DNA of 64,000 nt from Micromonospora sp. MH99 (GCF_021442385.1 NZ_MUZA01000024.1:1-64000), one strand, 5' to 3'; counted from the first letter of the stretch, positions 1 through 7,707 are shown. Notes: generated by a model not told the origin, from the sequence alone. Made by a program: numbers and translations.

Positions 1-43
1 GGGTGCGGCCCGCCGGGCCGGGCCGGGTCGCTAGCGTGGCGGG

Positions 44-790
44 GTGACCACCGACCCGCTCGCCCCGCTGCTCGCGCTCACCGACGTCGCCGCTGCCGTC
101 GACCGGGCCCGTGAGCGCTTCGACCAGGCGCTCGGGCACCGCGCGCTGCGCCGCAACGGTGGCCAGGTCGCGGCCGAGGTCAGCCTGCGGTCGGCGGTGG
201 CCAGCGCCGCGCTCGAAGGCGCCGTCCACGAGCGTGAGGAGGTCCGGGCCGGCACCGTCACCGACCCGGTGCTCCAGGGGGCGCTGCGGGTCGCCGGGGC
301 GCTGCCCGGCCTGAGCGAACTCTGGCCGAAGGCACCCCGGCAGGCACTCGCCCGGCTGCACGTCCTCGCCGCCCGCGACATCGTGGGCGAGGCCGAGCTG
401 GGCCGACCGGTGCCCGACCCGGTGGTCGCCGCCCGCCTCGACGGGCTCGCCGCTCTGGTGGCCGGCGGCACGAAGGTCTCGCCGCTGGTGCTCGCCGCCG
501 TCGTACACGGGGAGTTGCTGAACCTGCGTCCGTTCGCCGGGCCGTCCGGCGTGGTCGCGCGCGGTGCCGCCCGACTGGTGCTGCTCGCCAGCGGCCTCGA
601 CCCGCGCGGCCTGCTCGGCGTCGACGTCGGTCACCGGGAACGGGAGCCCGAGTACGTCGGCTCGGCCGGCGCGTTCGCCACCGGCACCCCGGACGGGCTG
701 CGCTCCTGGCTGCGCCACTACATGGCGGCTCTCGAGGTGGGCGCCGACCAGCTCACCGCCATCGGCGACGAGATCCTCGCGGCCGCCTGA
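44..790 (+). CDS. Fic-like conserved actinobacterial protein with degenerate Fic motif
   Basis: The 248-residue protein is alanine-rich, soluble and has no signal peptide. Around residues 165-185 it carries LNLRPFAGPSGVVARGAARL, which lines up with the Fic-family loop HPFxxGNGRxxR. The catalytic histidine is replaced by arginine and the GNGR portion is lost, so AMP-transfer activity is unlikely. The gene starts at GTG 44, only 43 bases into the window, so any upstream partner is not visible. It converges on the TetR gene that ends at 797, six bases past its stop. Genes of this kind are often found near the HAD phosphatase and tad locus in actinomycetes. The family call is an inference from one motif and the context; the function is unknown. 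Confidence 0.6.
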   Translation: MTTDPLAPLLALTDVAAAVDRARERFDQALGHRALRRNGGQVAAEVSLRSAVASAALEGAVHEREEVRAGTVTDPVLQGALRVAGALPGLSELWPKAPRQALARLHVLAARDIVGEAELGRPVPDPVVAARLDGLAALVAGGTKVSPLVLAAVVHGELLNLRPFAGPSGVVARGAARLVLLASGLDPRGLLGVDVGHREREPEYVGSAGAFATGTPDGLRSWLRHYMAALEVGADQLTAIGDEILAAA

Positions 791-796
791 GGTCGT

Positions 797-1429
797 TCAG
801 GCCCGTCGTACCGCCCGGTTGACCTTGGCTTGGAGCGCCCGGCGGGCGATGGGCCCGAGGTCGTCGACGACCTCCAGCAGCAGCGCGAGTTGGTCGAGCG
901 CGGCCATCGCCTGGTCGGCGCCGGCCCGGTCCACCCCGTCGTAGAGTTCCAGCCCGATGAACGCGGCCGAGACCGCACGGGCCAGGCCGGGTACGTCGGC
1001 GACCTCGGCGAACGGGGAACCGGCGAGCAGCCTGCGCAGGACCGCCTCGATCTCGTCCACCCACAGTTGGAGCGCGCCGGCGGTGGGGGCGGCCATCCGC
1101 TGGTCCGCCTGTGCGGCAGCCAGCATCTGGGCCAGGAACGTGACGTTGCCGAGTTGGCGTTCCTCCTCGTGCAGCGCACGCCCGACCGCGAGCAGCTCGC
1201 GCAGCGACCCGGCCGAGGCCAGACGGGCGGACCAGTGCTCGACCCGCTTCGCGGTGCTGTCGCGGCAGGCCGCCGCGAGCAGGTCGTCGACAGTGCCGTA
1301 GTGGTAGAAGACCAGGGCCTGGTTCACCCCCGCGGCAGCGGCGATGGTCCGTGCGGAGACGCCCGCGATGCCGTGTTCGCGGATGGCGGCGATGGCGCCG
1401 TCAAGGAGACGCTGCTTGGTGTCGGACAT
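797..1429 (-). CDS. TetR/AcrR family transcriptional regulator
   Basis: The 210-residue protein has an N-terminal helix-turn-helix at about residues 5-50, containing GIAGVSARTIAAAAGVNQAL and then VFYHYGTVDDLL, the usual TetR recognition-helix signature. The rest is an all-helical ligand-binding domain of normal length. ATG at 1429 is chosen because it gives a standard TetR N-terminus. This start lies 105 bases inside the open frame of the upstream membrane gene, so the two overlap. It is the last gene of a three-gene minus-strand operon (SRPBCC membrane protein, methyltransferase-DCC protein, TetR). The two palindromes at 3633-3682 ahead of the first gene are the likely operators, implying autoregulation. 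The inducer is not predictable. Confidence 0.85.
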   Translation of the reverse strand: MSDTKQRLLDGAIAAIREHGIAGVSARTIAAAAGVNQALVFYHYGTVDDLLAAACRDSTAKRVEHWSARLASAGSLRELLAVGRALHEEERQLGNVTFLAQMLAAAQADQRMAAPTAGALQLWVDEIEAVLRRLLAGSPFAEVADVPGLARAVSAAFIGLELYDGVDRAGADQAMAALDQLALLLEVVDDLGPIARRALQAKVNRAVRRA

Positions 1430-2688
1430 GGCGCTCCTCGCGGGCGGGCCGGGTGCGGTGGTGCGATCATCGCATCGGTGACCAGTTGGGCGAGCCAGGC
1501 GACACCCGGTAGCCGGACGGCCCAGCCGACCACCGCCCAACCGAGGTGCACGTGTTCGAGCGCGCGGGCGACGGCGGCCACCCCCCGTTGCGCGTGACCG
1601 TCGCCGCCCACGTACTCCGCCCGCCACAACACACGGTCGTTTTCCCGGGCGGGCCGGATGCGCAGCCCCACCGGGTGGCGCCGGGCCAGCATCCGCCAGA
1701 TCGCCGCGCAGGGTCCGCAGTCGTCGTCCAGCCAGAGCACCGCGGATGGCCCGGGCGCGTACGGCCGCCACCGGGGCCACCAGTCACGAACCTGCCGCCG
1801 GTACGACAGCCAGGAGTCCCCGTACCGGGCTCGCAGGTCGTGTCGCTCGTGCGGCCCGGCCACCGCCGCGCCGAACGCCACCGCCGACACCGCCGCCAGA
1901 ACGAGCGTGGCGCTGCGCGTCACCGCTGCGGTGAGCAGCAGCAACACCACCGCGCTGAGTTGCATGGGGTTGGCCAGGTAGGCGTACGGGCCGGTGGTGA
2001 CCAGTCGACGCGGCGGGTCCCACGGGTACGGCGTGCCGCCTCCCCGGGTGGCGAACTCCGCGACGGCGGCCAGCGCCGGGGTGGCCGTCAGGAGGGCCAG
2101 TTGCGCCAGCACCAGCAACTCGGTGCGGTTCAGCCCGGTCAGTCGGGCCCACGACCCGTCGCCGAGTTCGAAGGCCAGGCTGGGCAGGAACCAGAGGAGC
2201 AGCGCGGTGAAGAGCCCTACCTGCAGGAGCGTCCTGGTGCGCAGGCGCCGCCGGTCGGCGCCGGACCGACCGAGCAGTTGGGCGGGTAGGGCCACCAGGA
2301 GCAGCCCGGCCACCTCCCCGACGAGCCAGTGCGGGCCGAGGTGGACAAGCGGGTGCAGCGCCGGCATCGCCACCACGTCGACCCAGAGCAGCAGACCCAG
2401 TGCGACAGGCAGGGGCAGCAGGCGGCGCAGCAGCACGGGCAGCGGCCCCCAGAGCACAGCCCAGCCGATCCACAGGTCCACCGGCATCCCCCGGTACGCG
2501 CCGTCGACCGGGGCGAACGCGTACCAGCCGGCCGTCCGGGCGACCTCGTGCAGTGCGGCGATGCCGACCCCGGCGGCCACGAACGCCAACAGCGCGGCAC
2601 CACGGGCGGCGCGGTCCCGCTCCCGCGCGCCGACGGCGAGCACCGCGAGAAGCGGCACCCCCAGGCTTAACCACCTGGCGACTGTCAC
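1324..2688 (-). CDS. Isoprenylcysteine/phospholipid methyltransferase-like membrane protein fused to a DCC thiol-oxidoreductase domain
   Basis: The 454-residue protein has several N-terminal membrane segments, then at about residue 228 the motif RLVTTGPYAYLANPMQL, typical of ICMT/PEMT-type membrane methyltransferases. From about residue 315 a second domain begins with WLDDDCGPC, the hallmark DxDC of the DCC (DUF393) thioredoxin-like family. The start is GTG 2688, whose GTGA overlaps the stop of the preceding SRPBCC gene and suggests translational coupling. The frame stays open to 1324, so its last 35 codons overlap the TetR gene; that tail is low-complexity and reads like an alternate frame of the TetR coding sequence. 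Either a long overlap or a lost upstream stop explains it. The substrate is unknown. Confidence 0.7.
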   Translation of the reverse strand: MTVARWLSLGVPLLAVLAVGARERDRAARGAALLAFVAAGVGIAALHEVARTAGWYAFAPVDGAYRGMPVDLWIGWAVLWGPLPVLLRRLLPLPVALGLLLWVDVVAMPALHPLVHLGPHWLVGEVAGLLLVALPAQLLGRSGADRRRLRTRTLLQVGLFTALLLWFLPSLAFELGDGSWARLTGLNRTELLVLAQLALLTATPALAAVAEFATRGGGTPYPWDPPRRLVTTGPYAYLANPMQLSAVVLLLLTAAVTRSATLVLAAVSAVAFGAAVAGPHERHDLRARYGDSWLSYRRQVRDWWPRWRPYAPGPSAVLWLDDDCGPCAAIWRMLARRHPVGLRIRPARENDRVLWRAEYVGGDGHAQRGVAAVARALEHVHLGWAVVGWAVRLPGVAWLAQLVTDAMIAPPHPARPRGAPCPTPSSVSLTAPSPPSANTASRASPHGPSPLPRG

Positions 2689-3617
2689 TTGAGTGCCAGC
2701 ATGTCGAGCAGGTGGCCGACCCCGGCGCCGAGCAGTGCCTGCTGGATGGGGCCGAAGTACCAGGACGGGTCCAGACCCCGCGTGTAGTCGACCCGGATCT
2801 GGACCTCGGTGTGCCCGGCGTCGGTCGCCCGCCAGGTCAGCTGCGCGTGCCGCCAGGTGAACCAGCGCGCGGTGATCGAACTGTCCTCGACGAAGCGGAA
2901 ATCCACACGTCCCGGCGTTACGTTCTCGACCTCGGCGAGCAGATGGCCGCCCGGGCCGTGCGCGCTGCCGTGGTAGCCGAACATCCACCTGTCGCCGGGA
3001 TCGAGCCCGTCGCCGCTGACCTGCCCGGGTGTGGGCACGCCCAGCAGGCGCAACGGCGCAGACCGTACGGCGGTCGGGCGTGGACCGGCGGCAAGGCGCT
3101 CGGCCACCCGGTCGGCGGGTAGCTCGACGACGCGGGTCACCTCCACCGTCTGCTCCGGACCGAGCCGGGGAGCCATGCCACTGCCCTCCAGGCCGGGCAG
3201 GAGCAGCAGTGGCACGGCGACGAGCACGTAGGGCCGGTTGGCCTCCCGCAGGGCGCGGATCAGCGCGGTGGTGCCGTGGGCCACCGCGTACACCAGGGGG
3301 GCCGCCAGGATGACGCAGATCGCTCCCTCGTGCAGCGCCACCGCCGCCAGCAGCAGGGCCACGGTGGTGGCGGCGAAGACCTGGCCGTGGGCCGTCCGGC
3401 GCGGGGTCAGCGCGAGGGCGGCGGCCAGCAGCACCGGGAGCGCCACGAAGAGTACGGCGCTGTCGGCGCGGCCCTCACGCACCACCGCGACGAAGACCAC
3501 CAGCCCGAAGAGCGTTATCAGGCCGGCCAGAGTCCAGTGGGCGGCGGTGCGCTGTGGTGGTGGTTCGGTGGTGTTGGTCCATCCGGACGGTTCGGGTGTC
3601 TCGTCGACGTCGGCCAT
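2685..3617 (-). CDS. SRPBCC-domain membrane protein
   Basis: The 310-residue protein has about four hydrophobic segments in its first 150 residues (for example near residues 30-50 and 80-120). A C-terminal soluble domain of about 160 residues follows, ending in the long amphipathic helix usual for SRPBCC/START-like lipid-binding folds. It contains DFRFVEDSSITARWFTWRHA and VQIRVDYTRGLDPSWYFG. It is the first gene of the operon and overlaps the next by GTGA. Starting at ATG 3617, it is preceded by two operator-like palindromes. Together with a membrane methyltransferase it suggests lipid or hydrophobic-compound handling; the specific job is not predictable. Confidence 0.65.
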   Translation of the reverse strand: MADVDETPEPSGWTNTTEPPPQRTAAHWTLAGLITLFGLVVFVAVVREGRADSAVLFVALPVLLAAALALTPRRTAHGQVFAATTVALLLAAVALHEGAICVILAAPLVYAVAHGTTALIRALREANRPYVLVAVPLLLLPGLEGSGMAPRLGPEQTVEVTRVVELPADRVAERLAAGPRPTAVRSAPLRLLGVPTPGQVSGDGLDPGDRWMFGYHGSAHGPGGHLLAEVENVTPGRVDFRFVEDSSITARWFTWRHAQLTWRATDAGHTEVQIRVDYTRGLDPSWYFGPIQQALLGAGVGHLLDMLALK

Positions 3618-3630
3618 GCTGATCTCCCCG

Positions 3631-3684
3631 TTTTAAGCGATCGCTCAAATCGGAGCGTACGACGATTTGAGCGATCGCTCAAGA
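3631..3684. promoter_or_regulatory. Twin 16-bp palindromic operators upstream of the SRPBCC/TetR operon
   Basis: A perfect 16-base palindrome, TTGAGCGATCGCTCAA, lies at 3667-3682. A near-identical copy with one mismatch lies at 3633-3648. The centres are 34 bp apart, about three helical turns, which suits two regulator dimers on the same face. Both lie 15-65 bp upstream of the first ATG of an operon that ends in a TetR gene, so they are most likely its autoregulatory operators. Confidence 0.7.
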
Positions 3685-3807
3685 CGTTGCTGAGGGGAGG
3701 TGAGAAGGTGGGGCGGGTGGCTGGGTCCGCCCATGCGGTGGTCGGCTATTGCCGCCCTGCTGTTGCCGGATCGGTCCCCGGTCTGGTCGGGCTGCTGCCT
3801 GAGGTGG

Positions 3808-4611
3808 TCAGGCGGTGGTGGCGGCGCGGGTCCGGCGATGCCTGCCGTACCAGGCGATGCCGATGGCCACCCCGACCCCCACGCCCAGGGCCGCCGCGGC
3901 GACCGGAACGGCCGGCCGCTCCCGCAGCCGGCGACCCAGCGGAATCGGGTGCCGGAACTCCAGCACCGGCCAGGCGTTCTCCGAGGCCAGCTTGCGGAGC
4001 TGCCGGTCCGGGTTGACCACGCTCGGGTGACCCACGCACTCCAGCAGCGGACGATCGCTGTACGAGTCGGAGTAGGCGTACGAGTCGGCCAGGTCGTAGC
4101 CGCGCACGGCGGCCAGCTCGCCAACCGCCTCGACCTTGCTCGGACCGGCCGCGTAGAACTCGACCTCGCCGCTGTACCGGCCGTCCTGCACCGCCATCCG
4201 GGTGGCGATCACGTCGGTCACCCCGAGCAGCTCGCCGATCGGCCGGACCATCTCCTCGCCGGACGCGGAGACCAGCACCACGTCCCGCCCGGCTGCCTGG
4301 TGCTCCTCGATCAGAGCGGCAGCCTCGGCGTACACATAGGGGTTGATCAGCTCGTGGAGCGTCTCCGCGACGATCTGGCGGACCTGTTCCACCTGCCAGC
4401 CCTTGCAGAGCGCGGCCAGGTAGTCCCGTGTTCGGGCCATGGTCTGCTCGTCGGTGCCGCCCAGCCGGAACATCAGCTGCGCGTACGCCGACTTGACCAC
4501 GTCACGCCGGGTGATCAGCCCGTCCCGGTAGAACGGCCGACCAAACGCCAGGGCGCTCGACTTGGCGATGACGGTCTTGTCCAGATCGAAGAAAGCGGCA
4601 CTTCGGCCCAC
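3808..4611 (-). CDS. HAD-IB family phosphatase (SerB-like) with C-terminal membrane anchor
   Basis: The 267-residue protein begins MGRSAAFFDLDKTVIAKSS, containing the HAD motif I DxDxT/V. Motif II is VVLVSASGEEM at about residues 115-125, and a motif III/IV lysine and acidic cluster (AGPSKVEAV, then AYSDSYSDRPLLE) lies near residues 155-190. This matches the HAD-IB subgroup related to phosphoserine phosphatase. The last 35 residues form one hydrophobic segment followed by arginines, so the enzyme is probably tethered to the membrane. It is the counterpart of the mycobacterial gene next to ssd (Rv3661), with the 6C RNA between them, and that order is kept here. The start at 4611 gives the expected short N-terminus. 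The substrate is unknown. Confidence 0.85.
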   Translation of the reverse strand: MGRSAAFFDLDKTVIAKSSALAFGRPFYRDGLITRRDVVKSAYAQLMFRLGGTDEQTMARTRDYLAALCKGWQVEQVRQIVAETLHELINPYVYAEAAALIEEHQAAGRDVVLVSASGEEMVRPIGELLGVTDVIATRMAVQDGRYSGEVEFYAAGPSKVEAVGELAAVRGYDLADSYAYSDSYSDRPLLECVGHPSVVNPDRQLRKLASENAWPVLEFRHPIPLGRRLRERPAVPVAAAALGVGVGVAIGIAWYGRHRRTRAATTA

Positions 4612-4836
4612 GGCGCGAAAGTCTAGCCGGATGGTCTATCGTCGGCGGGTGCCCGGGGTCAGGCCACCCCTCGGACCTGCGGGCGGGTGCCTCCAACTCC
4701 GCTGGGCGTGACCGTGCTCACACTCCGCGAGGAGAATTTCGCGCTGAGTGGAGTGAACACCACTCGACGTGACGGTTCCGCTCAGGCAGACTTGTCCGCA
4801 CGACAAGCTCTCACATCCCCGAAACAGACAGACCCT

Positions 4837-4935
4837 CAGCGGTTGCACCCCCCGTGACCGCTGAGTGGTTCGGCTCGACCCCCCCGGAGCCGAACCGTCG
4901 ACGACCCCCGTCTCCCCCCGACGGGGGTCGTCCCT
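4837..4935 (+). ncRNA. 6C RNA (actinobacterial C-rich stem-loop sRNA)
   Basis: Three stem-loops follow each other with only three bases between them. Arms are 4837-4843/4857-4863 (7 bp), 4867-4876/4887-4896 (10 bp) and 4900-4912/4920-4932 (13 bp). Each loop holds a run of six or seven cytosines, which is the defining feature of the 6C RNA class; the third hairpin doubles as a terminator and is followed by CCTTTGT. In mycobacteria this RNA (B11) lies between the HAD gene Rv3661 and ssd (Rv3660c), and here it sits next to the same HAD gene. C-rich loops pair with G-rich translation starts in known examples. The exact 5' end is not determined; the transcript may begin some bases earlier. Confidence 0.85.
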
Positions 4936-4999
4936 TTGTGGGGAGCGCTCCCGCCCTGGTGTGGAAGCGCCTTAGCCGGCTCGGTCGGGCCCGACGCCG

Positions 5000-5112
5000 G
5001 GCGGAAGTCAGCGAATCGTCAGCGAACGTCAGCCGGACCCGGTCGGCGTAGTCGCTGGGCGTGTGCGTGTACCGGTCCAGCGTCGTCGACGCCTTCTCGT
5101 GGCCCGCCACCC
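5000..5112 (-). pseudogene. C-terminal remnant of a tyrosine recombinase (phage integrase)
   Basis: Read on the minus strand, 5110 to 5009 encodes VAGHEKASTTLDRYTHTPSD followed by YADRVR. This is the conserved end of phage integrases: a GH-x-KASTTLDRY motif with the active-site histidine and nucleophilic tyrosine. Neither the upstream catalytic domain nor a matching N-terminal part is present; upstream codons are unrelated, and the frame runs on into the 6C RNA region without the normal stop. It is therefore a decayed fragment. It marks a past integration event between the HAD gene and ssd. Confidence 0.75.
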
Positions 5113-5165
5113 GCCGCCGGAAGTTCGACCGCCGTTGCGGCCTACCGTGTCGGTGATGAGGCCAG

Positions 5166-5194
5166 CGTCCGCAAGGACACGTCCGCAAAGACAC
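5166..5194. repeat. Tandem 15-bp direct repeat, third copy at 6029-6043
   Basis: CGTCCGCAAGGACAC occurs at 5166-5180, again with one mismatch at 5180-5194, and exactly at 6029-6043. The copies bracket the hypothetical gene ending at 5207 and starting at 5959. They could be the ends of a small inserted segment or binding sites; the sequence alone does not decide. Confidence 0.55.
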
Positions 5195-5206
5195 GGGGCA
5201 CCGGAT

Positions 5207-5959
5207 TCAGTGGTCATCAGCGGGCCGAATGGCGGCGAGGTTCGTTCCGTCGGTGGTCTTGGCGATGAGTTCCTTGAACCGGGCCGGGTCGGATTCAGCG
5301 ATCGCGCGGGCCGCAGCCACCCCGCGGTGCAGGCTCGCCGGATAGTAGGACTCATCCAGAATGAAGCCTCGGGCCAGCCATTCACGTGTGGCGTCGTGAT
5401 CGCACTCGACGAAGGCGGTGAGACAGGCTGCGCGGTACCACCCGCGCAGGTCAGCAACCTCATCATCGTGGGCTTGGCTACCCGTTGTTGGCTGTCCGCC
5501 AGTCAGCGCTCGAGGCGACTCGTACACGAGCACGGCCTGCGACCAATACCAGGCGCGGACTGCGCAGACGCGTTGCAGTAGCGGACCGGAGGTGACGACC
5601 GAGATGAGGTACTCCTGGACCCGGCGACGGCCGACCGCCGTCAACACCGGTTCGATGAGTTGACGATTGGCGGCCACATCTTCGTCGCAGACCACTGCGG
5701 CCAGGACTCGGCTAGCCAGGGTGGCGGCCAGGTCAGGACGTTCTCGAAGAACGCAGGCAAGCTGCCAGCGCTTGCCGTTCCTCCGGTGGTAGCGACGGAA
5801 CGACTCGTTACTGGCGAACCTCGGCTGCAGTTCGGGCTCTACCCAGGCTGAGTCCAGCTCGGCTAGGAGGTCATCAAGCTGCCGCTCGAACTCGTCAGCC
5901 AGGTCGCCGTCCACCCATGCGTCCATGTCGACATCATCTGCGCCGACCCCCTCCGTCAT
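5207..5959 (-). CDS. Hypothetical helical protein, unrecognised
   Basis: The 250-residue protein matches no family I recognise. It is acidic at the N-terminus (DDVDMDAWVDGDLADEFERQ), rich in predicted helices, and has no signal peptide or membrane segment. The middle contains helical stretches such as LAATLASRVLAAVVCDEDVA that could be HEAT-like. The frame is open to 6046, but ATG 5959 is preferred because the upstream codons are repeat and palindrome sequence. It lies in the disrupted interval between the HAD gene and ssd beside an integrase remnant, flanked by 15-bp direct repeats, so it is probably acquired cargo. Codon bias looks less extreme in GC than its neighbours. No function is proposed. 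Confidence 0.55.
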   Translation of the reverse strand: MTEGVGADDVDMDAWVDGDLADEFERQLDDLLAELDSAWVEPELQPRFASNESFRRYHRRNGKRWQLACVLRERPDLAATLASRVLAAVVCDEDVAANRQLIEPVLTAVGRRRVQEYLISVVTSGPLLQRVCAVRAWYWSQAVLVYESPRALTGGQPTTGSQAHDDEVADLRGWYRAACLTAFVECDHDATREWLARGFILDESYYPASLHRGVAAARAIAESDPARFKELIAKTTDGTNLAAIRPADDH

Positions 5960-6011
5960 CGACTGGCCGAACGGATCTTGTAAAGGGCGCGGGACGCAAG
6001 TGGTCAAGCAT

Positions 6012-6026
6012 GTCCGGTGACCGGAC
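6012..6026. promoter_or_regulatory. Palindrome upstream of the hypothetical gene
   Basis: GTCCGGTGACCGGAC is a perfect palindrome with 7-bp arms and one central base. It lies 53 bp upstream of ATG 5959 and 3 bp from the third copy of the 15-bp direct repeat. It is a plausible regulator site, but no regulator gene is adjacent. Confidence 0.35.
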
Positions 6027-6134
6027 CACGTCCGCAAGGACACCACTGCCGAAACACCCGGACGAGTGCGGACGCGATGCAGAGAGCTTGTAAGCGAGAC
6101 GTCGGGTCACTGTCGTTGCTGGCCGACGAAACGC

Positions 6135-6698
6135 TCACCGCAGCTCCGTCTGAGTAGCCCGGTCGGCTTCCAAGTCATCGTCATGCAAAACCGCTTCTGG
6201 GTCTTCTGCGCCGAGTTGGGCGCGGACCGCGCGGTAGAACTCTTGGAGAGCGTCGTTGAGGCGAGCTGTTGGCGACTTGGAGGGGTACTCCGCTGCCCGA
6301 GGGTCACGGCCGTCCTCGGCCTGAACCCGCACAGCATAGGCATGGCGAGTTACTACCCGTGCCGCAGTCTGGACCCTCTTGTTGCCCAGTAGCCGAAGCT
6401 GCTCGCAGGCTACCCGCATCCCCTGGTGCGCTTCGTCTAGCGCCTTCCGGTGACTGTTCTCATCCTCGCTACGCGAGGGATGCTCTGCCAGGTGGCGCAG
6501 GGTGCGCGCCGAAGCGACGAAGGCGCCGCTTCGCTCAAAGAGCGCGCTGTCCCAGCGAGCCCGGACCTCGGCGGCCATCCGCTGGTTGTTCGTCCTCACC
6601 ACGACATAGGCGGCGACGGACGCCGAGATCAGGCCGCCGACGAACGACAGGACGACGGTCAGCCATTGCATCCACAGAGTGTCGCCTCGATCACGCAT
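6135..6698 (-). CDS. Small single-span membrane protein, unrecognised
   Basis: The 187-residue protein begins with a short polar stretch, then one clear hydrophobic segment (WLTVVLSFVGGLISASVAAY, about residues 12-31) followed by a charged, helical cytoplasmic portion with arginine- and glutamate-rich heptads. This resembles small bacterial proteins with one N-terminal anchor and a coiled-coil tail. ATG 6698 is the only sensible start. It lies about 170 bp upstream of the previous hypothetical gene on the same strand, inside the irregular interval between the HAD gene and ssd. No family or function is recognised. Confidence 0.55.
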   Translation of the reverse strand: MRDRGDTLWMQWLTVVLSFVGGLISASVAAYVVVRTNNQRMAAEVRARWDSALFERSGAFVASARTLRHLAEHPSRSEDENSHRKALDEAHQGMRVACEQLRLLGNKRVQTAARVVTRHAYAVRVQAEDGRDPRAAEYPSKSPTARLNDALQEFYRAVRAQLGAEDPEAVLHDDDLEADRATQTELR

Positions 6699-6877
6699 GA
6701 AATCTAGACAGAGGCAGCGACGAGGCAGCAGACCCTCCCTTGTGGAGTAGCACCAGTTCTCACCTGACGATCCTCCCTACCTGCCAGTCGACACTGTCTG
6801 ATGAGCACCGACACTGGCCGGCAAGCTGAGACCGCATCCCCCGGCGGGGGTCGTCTGTTCCCGATGGGAGCGCCCCA

Positions 6878-7492
6878 CTAATCCAGCGCGAGTCGGCGGG
6901 CGCCGAACAGCTCGAAAAGCCTGGGCAGCCGCTTTCGCCACTCGGCCTCGTCGCTGAGGTCCCAGCGCTCGTCGGCTGGCTCCGGGCTCGGCGGTGGCGC
7001 AGTGGCCGCGGACTCCGCTGATTCGACGGCGTCCCAGAAGGCCTCATCGTCGCCGGTCAGCTGCTCGTACGCCTGCTGCGCGGCGAACTGGAGGGCTTCG
7101 TCGCCGATCCACAGGTCGCGGCCTTCCGATGCGCTGATCTGCCGTACCGCGGGATGGTCGGCGAGCGAGTCGGGGTCCCGCGCGGCTGACTCGAACGCCA
7201 CTCTGCCCAGGCCGACCAGCCCTGCCTGGAAATCGGAGAACCCGTCGTCGGAGAGGAACCCGTACTCGACGATCCAGCACGCCGCGCAGAGATCCCAGGT
7301 GTCGGCCTGGTCCATCACCTCGTTGAGCGTCTGGTCGAACGCCACGATGTGTGACAACGGGAGTCGCGTCAGCTCCGCGACCAGGGCGTCAGCGACCACA
7401 TCCGGCTGACCGTCGGGGCGGGGTTGGTCCGCCGCTGCGCCGGCCGCTGCTCGGGCCCGCTCCACGATGCTCCAAAACTCTTCCAGCTCCAC
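6878..7492 (-). CDS. DUF4240 domain-containing protein
   Basis: The 204-residue protein starts VELEEFWSIVERAR. The middle region contains TWDLCAACWIVEYGFLSDDG, then FSDFQAGLVGLGRVAFESA and DPDSLADHP, the order of conserved tryptophan, aspartate pair and DPDSL found in DUF4240 proteins. GTG 7492 is preferred over the much longer open frame, because codons upstream of it are antisense to other features. The C-terminus is acidic and proline-rich, then helical. DUF4240 proteins are soluble, of unknown function, and are common in actinomycete accessory regions near WGR-domain or immunity-like genes. No partner is visible here. Confidence 0.75.
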   Translation of the reverse strand: MELEEFWSIVERARAAAGAAADQPRPDGQPDVVADALVAELTRLPLSHIVAFDQTLNEVMDQADTWDLCAACWIVEYGFLSDDGFSDFQAGLVGLGRVAFESAARDPDSLADHPAVRQISASEGRDLWIGDEALQFAAQQAYEQLTGDDEAFWDAVESAESAATAPPPSPEPADERWDLSDEAEWRKRLPRLFELFGARRLALD

Positions 7493-7540
7493 GGCCAGGA
7501 GTGTCCCCGACGGCTGTGACAGTCGATCTCGGCGGCTTAG

Positions 7541-7666
7541 TCTCTGCTGATCTTCGATCCGGCGACGGGTGAGCTGCTCGCCCACGAGTTGCTGACGCTG
7601 GCTCCGGTGCGGATCAGCGCGTACCAGCTGATCCTGGAAACGACCTGGACCGACCGGATCGGCTGA
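7541..7666 (+). pseudogene. 3' remnant of a plus-strand protein-coding gene
   Basis: After an in-frame TAG at 7538-7540, 41 codons encode a coherent protein end including LLIFDPATGELLAHELLTL and a normal TGA at 7664-7666. A strong terminator follows directly at 7678-7707. The FDPATGxLL pattern is seen near the C-terminus of actinobacterial CU044_5270-type membrane-anchored proteins, but the match is short. The rest of the gene is missing; the DUF4240 gene begins in the opposite direction just upstream. This supports a deletion or insertion junction at about 7500-7540. Confidence 0.5.
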
Positions 7667-7677
7667 CCGCCGACTTT

Positions 7678-7707
7678 GTGGGGCCGCTCTCTCGGGAGCG
7701 GCCCCAC
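7678..7707. terminator. Rho-independent-type hairpin upstream of ssd
   Basis: Perfect 12-bp GC-rich arms at 7678-7689 and 7696-7707 enclose a 6-base loop. It follows the stop of the gene remnant at 7666, so it probably ended that lost gene and now separates the disrupted interval from the tad operon. No U-tract follows, as is usual in actinomycetes. Confidence 0.7.

Noticed and set aside
5207..5959. Idea that the orphan gene is a defence effector or immunity protein
   Set aside because: The accessory position is suggestive, but no effector domain or partner gene supports it.
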